Assembly: GCA_963281155.1 (NCBI GenBank)
Contig: CAUJLY010000002.1
Span: 3,286,001 to 3,350,000, forward strand
DNA length: 64,000 nucleotides
Direction of reading: 5' to 3'
Source: Rhabditophanes sp. KR3021
Lineage: Eukaryota; Nematoda; Chromadorea; Rhabditida; Alloionematidae
Shown here: positions 36,946-48,200 of the stretch, one piece after another
How positions within the stretch are numbered: position 1 is the first letter of the stretch
How the letters are laid out: the number at the start of each line of letters is the position of its first letter
Notes under the pieces: generated by a model
Seen by the model: the letters and a program-made list of their open reading frames with translations, nothing else
Databases searched by the model: none
Told to the model about the DNA's origin: nothing
Translations under genes and position numbers: made by a program

Positions 36946-39900
36946 TATCACTTGATATTTGAGACGGTTGTTTTGAGTGAAACTGGAGATCTCTATTTCA
37001 GTTACTAAAGCCTTTTTAGGTCCAGACTTTATTATACCATCTAAAGTAACACTTTAAATTTTGTTTGGCATCTAAGCAATAAAAATTAAACTTTTTAGAT
37101 AGAGTAAGTACCTATACTTGAGTTTCATTTAAGCTTTAATGTTCAATAATTTCCATTTCTGCCTCTGATCTTTCTTGACGCATTTTCTGTTCTTATCATC
37201 TTGATAACAGGAAACATTTATAAACTTATACGCTTTTATACTCTCTAATTATTTTAATCTTATTTACGTTTTCATATTTTATAGCTTCAAATTAATGACT
37301 AAATTTATAGCTAATAACTGTCAAAGTTCCAAATCAATGTTTGTTAATGTTTTCCTTTCAAAGTACCTTCTGATAAAAGCATTACAATCAACTAATATTA
37401 TTCATTTTTTCAATATTTAACCTTATATGCACCTTTTCAAGCAATACGATGATTCTTTATGTTTATCATAATTTAAGCATTAACAGATTATCCCGCAGTT
37501 TGTTCATGTTTTGATAGAACCTCCAATCAGTTTTGTCTTTGATTATATTGTTTCTTGTCAATACCACGACCTTACATTTAAACTACATACATTTACCAGA
37601 AATGGTTGTTCGATTTCATCAGCTAAAAAGCAACAAAAAACATTGGTACCTAATTTGATTAGTAATAGTTGTTGCCCACGTGTATTGTAGTATAAATTGT
37701 CCATTAATCATCTACTTTCCTTTTTTTGATTGGGATCCTACTTGGGACAAATGTTAAACATAAATAAATGCATATTGCTGGCAGAATATCATAATGGATA
37801 TACATTATTTTTGGATCCCTTTGTGTGATATTTCAACACTGCATTGATGTCTATTCACTTTTGTTTATACCATTAATGATATCATTAAATCTATCTTTGT
37901 CATATTTGTTTATACCGCTTTTTCTTGAATCTTCCAAATAATGTATTCTAATTTGTATTCTAAATTGTATTTTATTTTCAGTAGGTGACAAAGGTTCAAC
38001 AAGTACCCTTTGTTCTTTAAAACATACATCCTAATAATAATTTATTATGCCTTTTGTAGTGTCTATCTTTTAGCAATAGGCTTATCAGTATGAAAGAGTC
38101 AAGTAAGTGAGTGTATATGTCTTTTATTGAATTACTTTGTTTTCACTGTTACCATGAAAGGTAATTGTTTGGCTCATTTGTTTGAGTTATATTTAGCCTA
38201 ATAATAATGTGGCATTATTGTTTTGATTTTGGAAGCCAAAATTTATTTTAAATATTAATTACTTAAAATCACTTAACAAATCCTCAAATTTAATTCTTTT
38301 TATTCAAAACAATTTGGGCAAATTTTGTTGATGGCTTGAAGTTTCGTTTATTTGTTTAAAAAAATTAAGCCATTAATTTTCACCTACAAATTATTTGTCC
38401 AATTTTTTTAAACAAATATTTTGCAAACCACTTTTCTTCCAATATTACATTATACACACAAAAGATATCACTTAACTTGCGCGCTATCAATTCTTAAAAC
38501 TTCAAAACATATTTTGTTGTCCCATTTGTGTTGGTGGCAATATATATAATATACATATTGGATATATAAGATATATAAGTAAGTATGGATACAAATGTAT
38601 AATTAAATTGTTGATTTAACGTTACACATCCCATTAATTTACTTCACAAAAAACTGTTAAATCCATTGTCTTGTCAAATATCGTTCTCACCAAATAAGTG
38701 TATTTTGGTTATGTTGAAAAACAAACTTACTGTAATCCCATGATTAGTTTTGGCGTTTCTAGGATGCCATAAAGTATATGGTCGGGCCTTTACAATAACT
38801 ATTTTTGTTTGAATATTATTCTAAATATTTTGTTCCTGCAAATAATTTACTTGATTTCTGTATGCATTTCAATTATAATAATATTAGTTTAACCATTACA
38901 AAATTACAAAATAAGAGAAATCTTTATATAATTATCAGCAATCATTAAATATTTTGACAATCAAATATGTATCCCCTTAACTAAGTTTAATTTGTTTTCT
39001 CAAAAATAACCTCTTTTCCGAAACATATTTATCAAAAACAATACTTGTGTTTAAAAGTAGCACAACTGGTTGAATATACAGTCAACAAAAATCTATCAAA
39101 AAACATTCATTCTCTTGATTTGTGATTAAATTATCACTAATTCATAATATCAAAATTGAGTAAAATGTCGTCGTAGTGGTGAAAAAGTTATTACTAAATG
39201 TGACGATTTTAAAAATAACCTTTAGACTTATAGATCATAATGAGAACCAGACCATTTTTATGTCCAGCCACTATTTTATTAGTAATTTTTGATAATCAAC
39301 AAATTAGTTTAAACTTAAAGTGAAACATGTGTTTCCCTATAACAGATCATATCCTTTGTTACCAATAATAAGTTTTAGTCGTTTTTTGAACAACCTATTC
39401 TTTTTGTTGAGTAGTATAAGCATTTCAATTGTTGATAGCCATCTTAAAATGTGCAGTAAGTGATCTAGCCATGTTTTCCTAATATCAAAGTTTACTCATC
39501 TTTTTTAATTCTTAATAACTTTATTTTAACTTTCTTGTAATAGTATCGTAAATGTATATGTTTTTTAAATATTAATAAACGTTATATTTCTAAATTCTTA
39601 ATGCCAATTTGTCAGTTGTAAATCCTTAATTTGAAATTGGTATCAGTTAATGCTTTATTTTACTCCATACTTTACTTCATTTATCTTTCAACGGCGTGGG
39701 CAACTCATTTCTAAAAAATACATTGTATATGGCTAATCGTTTTAATTTATTTAGCTTAGTTTAAAGCATAAGTTGGGAAAATATTCATATATGTAAAGTT
39801 TCATGTTATTAGCGATAAGTCAAATTAAATTTGTGCAAATAAACAATGGTGGTATTAATGGATATAGTATTTGGTTGTATGTAGATAAGTTTGGGATGTG

Positions 39901-41540
39901 TTCTTGATTCAGTTAAATAATTAATAAATTTACATTAACATATTGAGAGATCATGTGAAAATGGTATATGAATAGTTATATAAGTTAAACTTTCCTACTT
40001 TACCTCCAATTCGTTCACATGAAGCATGATGGTTTGTTTGTCTTATGTGTAGAATATAATTAGGGACACTTACTAAATGTCATGTATAATAATAAAACTT
40101 TTGTATTGAGTTAAATAAAATATGTACATATTTTGGGCAAAGATCTTTATTTGAATTGCTTTAAAAATGTCATTAAGGTAACAAGTTGGCTTCGTTTTTG
40201 TTTTTTGTCCTTGATTGTGACTACTATCTTGTTTGACACTGATAGTGGTGCTTTTTATTATTACGCTTAAGTATACAGTCATAATTTGAAATGATTTCTA
40301 CCCACCTTGTATGATACTGTTGGGTTTTCAATCAAATCAAAATGTTACTTTTACATGATTTTATGAAAAGTAGGGATGCTTTATCGGAAAGCAGAGTGTG
40401 ATTTGAGATAAAAGTTAATAGTTTGATAAAGCGAATAACTTTAATCAATTACCTTTAATATAACTTTATTTATATGTTGTGAAGTTAATTTAGTCTCATC
40501 TTAGATAAATGGTTGAGTCTTTCAAGCAATCTTATCATCTTGTCCATACAAGTTGCAGGTGGAGCTTAGCCTAAAACTGAAAGACAATAAAATTGATGAC
40601 ATATGTCTATGCTTGTTTCGTTGTTCTTATCATGAAAGCTAAACTTTTAGACCTTTAATTTAGTTTGCGCCCTTTTAGGTAGTGAAAGTGATGTGTTGCA
40701 GTTTTAAATGTTGTCTTCATTTGCATAGTCGAATAAATATATTTAAGTCGTCATAAAAATCTACAAATGATGTGATTTTGAACTACAGTAAAATAATTAT
40801 TAACATACTTTGAAACTTCTTAACCCTAAACTTATGCAATTACTAAAATTCTTTACATCCAAAATATTTTATTTCCAAAATCGTATAATTTTGCTTTATG
40901 CTCGTAAACTTTTTTTACATTTTCTAATAATTTTTATGGAAATTTTTGTTTTTAAGGATTTTGTAAAAATATTATTCCGGTGATTAGACAATGTTTTTTA
41001 ATCTAGTTACAAGATTAAGATGTGACAAGCTTTATTATTAAAAAGGAATTTAGTTTTTGAAGTCTTTTAGAGTCTTTAGGCTTAAACGTGGGAACATTTT
41101 TAAAACGATTTTTGGAAAAATACTAAGTTAAAGAAGGCTTGACAAGGCCACATTGAGATTATCCTGCTTAGCTATTTCAGCCTTACGCTATCAGCAAAAC
41201 TAACTATCTTATTTGTGGTTTGATGCAAATTTGGTGTTTGTTTATAGTTTCAGGAGCACACTCTCTAAATTAAAATCATCCGAATTATGGTTATTTGGGA
41301 AAGTTTTAACAGCTAGGCACATTAATATTTCTATAATATTTTTAAAGTAGCTCATCGTATGGGTAGTCTATATCTTTAGGGAATCGCGTTTCAAGCAAAT
41401 ACGTAGATTGATAATAAGTTTTAAAACTTGGTTTGTATCCACTCTTGGCTTCCAAATAATCTTTTGGAGCCATCTGATAAAAGAGTTTCTTGAAGTCGCT
41501 TATTGAATTACATAATATTTTGAAGTCGTTTCATTATTGT

Positions 41541-41563
41541 TTTTATATTATGCCCAATTTCAG
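41541..41563 (+). promoter_or_regulatory. 3' splice acceptor just upstream of a start codon
   Basis: A pyrimidine-rich tract ending caatttcag sits 5 nt before the ATG at 41569. Either a 5'UTR intron ends here, perhaps coming from the upstream desert, or a spliced leader is added. Confidence 0.5.
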
Positions 41564-41568
41564 TTAAA

Positions 41569-44500
41569 ATGATGTTAACTAATGACGCACTATCATTACA
41601 AACTCATTTCCCGACTTCTGATTCGCAAGTAAAAAACCAATCAGAAACTCCATCATCGGCTTCTTCAACTACGTCTAGTTCGGAAGAGCAATCACCAGCA
41701 CAAAACAATATTGATCAAGATCTACCATTGTCCCCTAAATCAGACAGTTCTAGCACTCGTTCAAGAACAGCAGGTACTTGTAGCCCTAATTCCAATCAAA
41801 CGTCTAACATTGATGCAAGTAGCCAGCCACCTTCCATCACTACTGTCTTTGAATTCTTATCAAACTTAAAAGGTGAATATAGTGAAAATAATCAGGAATC
41901 CTTGCCAGCTGCTGAAAATCAAATGGACACAAGTGCTTCATTAAATAACAACACTTCAATTAAAGATTTCTCCTCAAATCCATCTCTTCTTCAATCACAA
42001 GTTGGAAATAACCAAAATATTTTTCACCCAATTTTGAATGATCCAAATTCTTGCTTACAGCTTCAGCAAATGTTTAATGCTGCCTCTCCTGCAAATATAT
42101 TTTCCTCTTCCTTTCCAACCTTACCAAGTGCAACAAATATTTTCAGTCAAAACACTAAGAAAAATGAAGCAAGCAGTAGGTCAAGAAGACAAGGGTCTAC
42201 TGAAAACCCTAGAAAATATCCAGTAAGTAATTAATATTTGTAAGATTACATTTATCTTGATTTGTTTTTATTCATTAAAGGTCAGTTTTCAATGGTGTGA
42301 GTTGTGCAAAAAGAACATTCATTCGAGCAAATTGCCGTGCCATATTCGACAAGTTCATATTGCCAAGCCAATGTTCAGATGTCCGGAATGTGATTTTACT
42401 AGTACATATTCAAAAAATAATGTAAAATCACATATCGTTTCGCTACATAATATTAGTGGTAAGGTGCTTATTTAATTTAAAATGTTTGACTTACACAAAA
42501 GAAGCTTGCATGTGGGTAATCAAGTTAAAAAGATAAAGATATTGCATTCGTTTATGATCTTCAGATATTACCACATAATTGGGAACGGCTTTGTATATTT
42601 ATACATCGTAATCATAATATGTAAAATATAATTATAAGTTGTATTTAAGTACAAAATATATTGTTTCCTCATACACAGTTTATATGTGAAATGATTAATG
42701 TAAATAACTTTTAATTGTCAATTATATCTTATTATTAAGAATATATTTTATGTTTACATAAGTCACACAGTTTTAGAACAACATTATTTTTCCGAGGTAT
42801 TTAATAGTGAAAATATAAAGATTTTAAATTTTAAGACGATTATTTGACACGTAATATCTTCTAATTTCAGTGGAGCCTCAAAACTTTATGGCTGAATACT
42901 CTAATTTGGTTGAGGAATACATGAAACAGTGCTTTCCGCGAGTCCGAGGCCGCGGCAGACCAGTTCATCCAGGGAGAACTTCACCGAAATCCCCTCAAAA
43001 CAAAAGAAATACCAGCCAACAAGTAGAAGTTCCACAATCTTTCCCTACTCCTTTCCCAGCAAGTGTTTATCAAAATGGGAATCGCCAAGAAAATGAAGTA
43101 ATTAATAGGATTAATTTGGCTAACGCACAGCGTTTTCCATTAGGGAATCAAGGAATGCCACCACCATTTGGTAGTAATCATGCAAATTGGCCTAATACTG
43201 TCCAAGCTATGCATAACAATAATGCGGCTTTTATAATGGCTAATCCTCAATTTTTTCCATTGCTTAACATGGCTAAGCAAGATAACCCAATGCTTCAGAT
43301 GTCTAATTCTAACGTTTTTTCTCCATTAACCCCAGTCAAGCATTCTACTTCTCCGGAAGTTTCATCTTTGTTTAATGGAGCGTCAACTTTGTCTGTGCAA
43401 GACTTGTTAAACAGTTTGAAGAAACACCAGGAAATGTCTGAAGAAAACAACAATACAACTGTGGAAAACAAAGAGGAAGTTAAAAGTATATTGGTTATGG
43501 ACAATTTGGTGCCAAAATATTTCAACAACGAAAAATCATGGAAATTACTGGATGGGAAAAAAATTAAGAACACTGTTTTTGAAATGATTACTGAAAATTC
43601 GAATGCTTTGATTGAAGTAAGTTACTAAATGCATGTTTTATTAATATTACTATTTTAGAACGTTGATTTTTCACAATATAATATCAATTCACAACAACTG
43701 ATTGGTGCAAATTATCTAACATCGGCGCAAGCTGCCAAAGTTGCTGAAACTATTTCTACGATTAAACTTCAACCATTTGAAATCATGTTTGCATTGCATC
43801 GTTTTGATTTGGCAGTGATTAATCGTGAGAGTGTTAAACTTGTTTATCAAATTGCCCCCACAAATGTTGACATCGAAAGATTTAAAAAGATTGAAGCCAA
43901 CCATCTTACATCAGGAATGCTAGCAGAAGCGGAACAATTTGTCTTGCAATTAGCTAAAATTGAAAGACTCGAAGATAAGCTGTTTGTCATGCATTTTATA
44001 TCGACGTTCGAAGACAATTGCCAAACTTTGAAAAATGATTTTAAATCGTTAATTAATATTTGTAACGGACTAGTAGAAAATCAAGATCTTAAAGTGATTA
44101 TTCACTTATTGCTAGTCTTTTTCAACATGGTTAATCTTGGAAGTTGTAATAATGGTAAAATGGTTGTTTCCGGATTTACATTAGACACCATTAATAATAT
44201 CGGGCAATTGAATTTAAACGATAAAGGCTTGACTGTTTTTGAAGGGCTTAAACAACACATTAGCCAAAACTACTCATTGAAATTAGCAATTGACGACTTG
44301 GCTGATAAATTAGATGAAACACAATCAATTAATTGTGAATCCCTAGTCAGTCGCATTAAAAAGTTTGAAGCGGGTTTAAACAAAACAATGTCTGAACAGG
44401 CAAATGTAGCCGAAGGATCTATCATTATTCTTACAGACTTCGTAGACTCAGCAAAGGACAAATTAAGAGACTTAAATGAGATACGCGAAATGGCAGAACA

Positions 44501-44612
44501 AGCAACTCAAAATTGTGCCAAATACTTCTGTGCCAACTTAGAATACATGCATTTTTCTACATTAACCTTCTTTACTCAATTATTAACTTTTGTGAAAAAT
44601 CTCAAAATCTAA
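41569..44612 (+). CDS. C2H2 zinc-finger plus formin FH2 fusion (FOZI-1-like)
   Basis: Exons 41569-42222, 42281-42458, 42871-43616 and 43659-44612 give 843 residues in consistent phase. Order: a Ser/Asn/Gln-rich N-terminus (1-215); two C2H2 fingers at about 222-275 (CELC...HIRQVH and CPEC...HIVSLH); VRGRGRP, an AT-hook-like motif; a Pro/Asn/Gln-rich linker; then an FH2 domain from about 460 to the end. FH2 marks are the lasso-like KSWKLLDGKKIKNTVFEMI, the AEAEQFVLQLAKIERLEDKL helix, the LLLVFFNMVNLGS segment in place of the usual GNxxN, and GFTLDTINNI. FOZI-1 of C. elegans has the same zinc-finger plus FH2 make-up and acts as a nuclear transcription factor without actin-nucleating activity. 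The same role is inferred here. No FH1 poly-Pro tract was seen, which fits loss of profilin-actin use. Confidence 0.85.
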
Positions 44613-45280
44613 GTATGGCGATATATGATTTAAAAGCTCCTATCTGAGTATGTGCTCAACTAATTGTTGCTTTCAATCAGCACAGTACTATTTTACAAAT
44701 ACTGACTAATTTACCCCGTGTACAGAATCATTTTTTGTTAACTTAAAGGATTACTAATATACCTTTTGCAGTGATTTAATGGAACCAGTAATGTTTAATT
44801 CGTAACAATAATTTCCACAATCAATTATATTCCAAAGATAATAAGCTTGTCCGTTGCTTTTTAAACTAATTAGTTTCTAAAAGTTTCAGCCACTTTTATA
44901 TATGAAAATAATCATTAAGCATTCTATTTTTTATAACTAATATATTAATATTGTAACCATGTAATGAATAATATCTTTTATTCTCTGAATATTTACTTTA
45001 ATCTTCAAAACAATGTCTTCTGATATTTTTCCTATTTATAAACATTATGCATCTTTCTGACGTAATAAAATTATTAAAATAAGTGTACATTTTTCAATTC
45101 ACTAGTAATTTAAAGATTAGCTTTCTGATAATCTATTAACAAATATACACTCATATTTTGTAAATAAAAACGAGTATTTATAGAAATCTTGATAAGCTAT
45201 TTAAAATATTATTCAGGATGGGCATTGTGAATATTTACTTATTAAAAATAATTTTCCTTGCTATTATCCATTGTTAATAA
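44613..45280. other. Intergenic between the convergent FOZI-like and BBS7 genes
   Basis: About 670 bp of AT-rich sequence holding the 3'UTRs of two convergent genes. No gene or repeat seen. Confidence 0.55.
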
Positions 45281-48200
45281 TCAATTCAATTTAGTATTAA
45301 AGAATTCATAAACATTCTCAAGACTGTAGTTTTCCTTCATTAAAGTTAACAATTCCAAGTGTTTATGCTTAGAATATTGTCCTTTCATCTTGTGTTTGTC
45401 ATGATACAAATCACACACAACGCCCATCCATTTGTCGTGATTTAATGCATGTTCTTCAAAATCCTTATGCAATTTATCGTAATCCTTCAAGATTCCCATT
45501 TCTTCTTCGCTTAAGTAGGATGTATCAGCAAAAGTGGAAGTAACTTCCTGCAATAATAATTATTTATCAAAACAAAAAATATTACTTTTAAAGCTTTTGT
45601 CATCTCCAGTTTGTATGTCAGCTTCATCGAGTACTCTAGCTTGGGATCTAACAATTTCAAAGTGTGGTAAATGCTTGAATCGTCAATATCTGAAAGTTGT
45701 TGTTAAGGGAAAACAATATTATTCTCAATATTTTTAACTATTAGTTAATCTAAGTTAATTTGAGGAAATTTAAATAAATTTGAGGGATGTTTTGGGTATA
45801 TTTTCGAATTTGTATACTGCTGATAAAGAACATGTTTGGGAATTTAGTTTAAATCTTTCAGTAAACTTGGTAAACAACTATATTAATTACTTGGAAAATA
45901 TTAATGGTTTTTCAAATATTTGTTGGATAATGGGAATATTCAGAAGATTTCAACTTATTACTTTCAAAAGTAAGTACTTGGTAAAGAATAAACTTACCGA
46001 CATGTATGTTGGCTTTCAGTTCCTTATTAGACAGTTCATCGCTTATTACATCTCTCAAAATTGCAATAGTGGACAGGTTATCACTTTCGAATTTTGCATG
46101 CCCTCTACCATAAGTAACCTAAAATATAATTGGATCACAAATTACTCGTGTGTTTTTTAATTTTAAGACGTCATGTTAGTGACATGAAACTTTTTGTTTT
46201 TTAAAGTAACTTAATTTTAGCTGAGTTCCGCCATTGAATACACTTTTAAACATAAACTTGACTTCATCCATCGGTGGTAGTTTTTCCATGACGTTGTCTC
46301 CTAGGCATTTTCTAATCCAAGAATGAGCATCGGCTATTGCAAAGTTACCTTCAACCTTTAAGACATTGCAGGGGCGGGTTTCATCAAAGTCATGAACCTT
46401 CTTGTGCAATGCCAATGGTCTTATATTATACGTGCGTAGCTAAAATTAGATTTATGTTAGTGTTTGATTTATATTTGGTTGCAATTATAAATTGATATTT
46501 TAAGACATCATATATTATTGTTATAGTAAAATGATAACAGATTAGCCCACCCTTCTACATAAAAACAAAAAACATTGTAACCCTTTTATTAAAGATACCC
46601 AAATGTTTGGCTACGGAAGTTACATCTTTCCGTGATTATAAGATAATATTACAACTTTTGAGGCACCTTTAAATAGCCTTCAATATTCTAGTCTTTCATT
46701 CACTCTCCCCCTTTTACTAATTTAGCTTATCATAAACATGGTTTTTGGAAACAAAGCAACTAGACTTGTATCATTAATCTTGCTACTGTTTATCGTGATC
46801 CAGATGAGCAAAGCTGCTTCATTTGGTGAATACATGAATAACTACCCTGTTACTGGCAAAAGAGCAAGCCTATTGGTAGATTTAATTATCACATTTCGTA
46901 ATAATTATTACACTTTTTAGAGAACAATTTTTAACGAAAAAAGAGGTAATGATTTCTGCGGTTGCAATCTCGGTTGTAACTATCGTTCCTTCAATTCTTG
47001 CTCGTCATGCTGTTCTTTAGCCATATAGAACATAATCTTCCCAATAAAATATCTTAAAGGATCACATTTAATACTACTTCTGGCAGACACAACATTAAAA
47101 AATCGTCAAATGATCAACTCCGTAATTGCCAAACTCAACACTTATTCTTTGAGCAATAAAAGTGTGCACAAACAATATTAATAATAATAAACACATCTCA
47201 TAACTTAATTCTAAAACATTTGTTTATACAATCATATTTGTTATTTTGGTATTTGCCATTCAAATAAAATCACTTACTTGGATGGTTCGCGGAATTCTGC
47301 TCGGAGCAATGTAAACTTTTATATCTCCATGGCATCCTTCAAAAGTATTGACACAAAATTGAATTTTCTTTGTATTTGGTTGACAGCGATAAAATGCTAC
47401 TAATTTATTTCCCTCCTCAGGAAACCGTTCGGGTTCTGTGATGGATAAGATGGATTGATTTTTGTCTACATCTATTAACATTAAATCAAGTGTCGTTTGG
47501 ATAACGTAAAATTCAATAGGTATAATTAATTCAATTGTAAAAGTATATGAAGCCAACTCATTGTTCAGAATTAATTTATCATTAACTTCAAGTTCGTAGG
47601 CATAAATATCTGACTCATCATCAGCTGGATTTGCAAATTCAAATTTTTGCCTGTGCTCAACAACGCTTTCTTCTAAAATAGGATTATATACCAAAGGTTT
47701 CTTTTTAAAAAAACGTTTTTTAAATTATCAATATTAGTTACATTTGAAATTGTTGCTGTAGTTTAACTTATCACGTGTACTAATTTTTACTTCTTAATTT
47801 GAGTTATCCATTCACTTAATCTGGAGTTGAACTAAGGAGAACAATTATGTCAAAAGCGAATTCAAGAAAAGTCTCAAAAGAAACAAGAGGCCCTGGTAGT
47901 TACTTTTGGTATGAAACAAATGTCTCATGAAGCCAACGGAAAGAAAGTGCCAATGGAAGAGTTGATATCTGTAGGGAGAAAAGACCCGCCAGCTAAAGGT
48001 AAATTAAGCACATTAAATAATGATTGACTGTTTTGGTTCTAGAGCAGCCGCCACAACCCAGTCGTTTTTTTGGTTTGATTCAAAGAGCTGATGACTCAAG
48101 CTTAACAAAATCTTGGAGTTACCCACTAGAGCTGATACTAGGAAAATAAAGCCCAAGTTTGAGAAGTTGTGTAACAGAAGTTTATTGGGTGATAGGTATA

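Larger units (their letters stand above)
28206..41568. other. Gene desert of about 13.4 kb
   Basis: Very AT-rich, with no reading frame that looks coding; those at 30308-30538, 31622-31882, 33680-33964 and 40073-40282 lack recognisable domains or splice partners. Elsewhere in the window genes follow each other within about 0.1-2.5 kb, so this gap stands out. It separates the TRIM-NHL gene from the zinc-finger/FH2 gene and may hold long-range regulatory DNA or non-coding RNA genes. Contents I could see: tandem repeats near 28238, 29012 and 30011, and short GC-rich hairpins at 33990-34006, 34083-34100 and 36902-36917. Confidence 0.65.

Noticed and set aside
45780..46160. 126-codon plus-strand reading frame
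   Set aside because: It lies antisense to BBS7 exons and a BBS7 intron, shows no domain, and the minus strand is clearly coding there.
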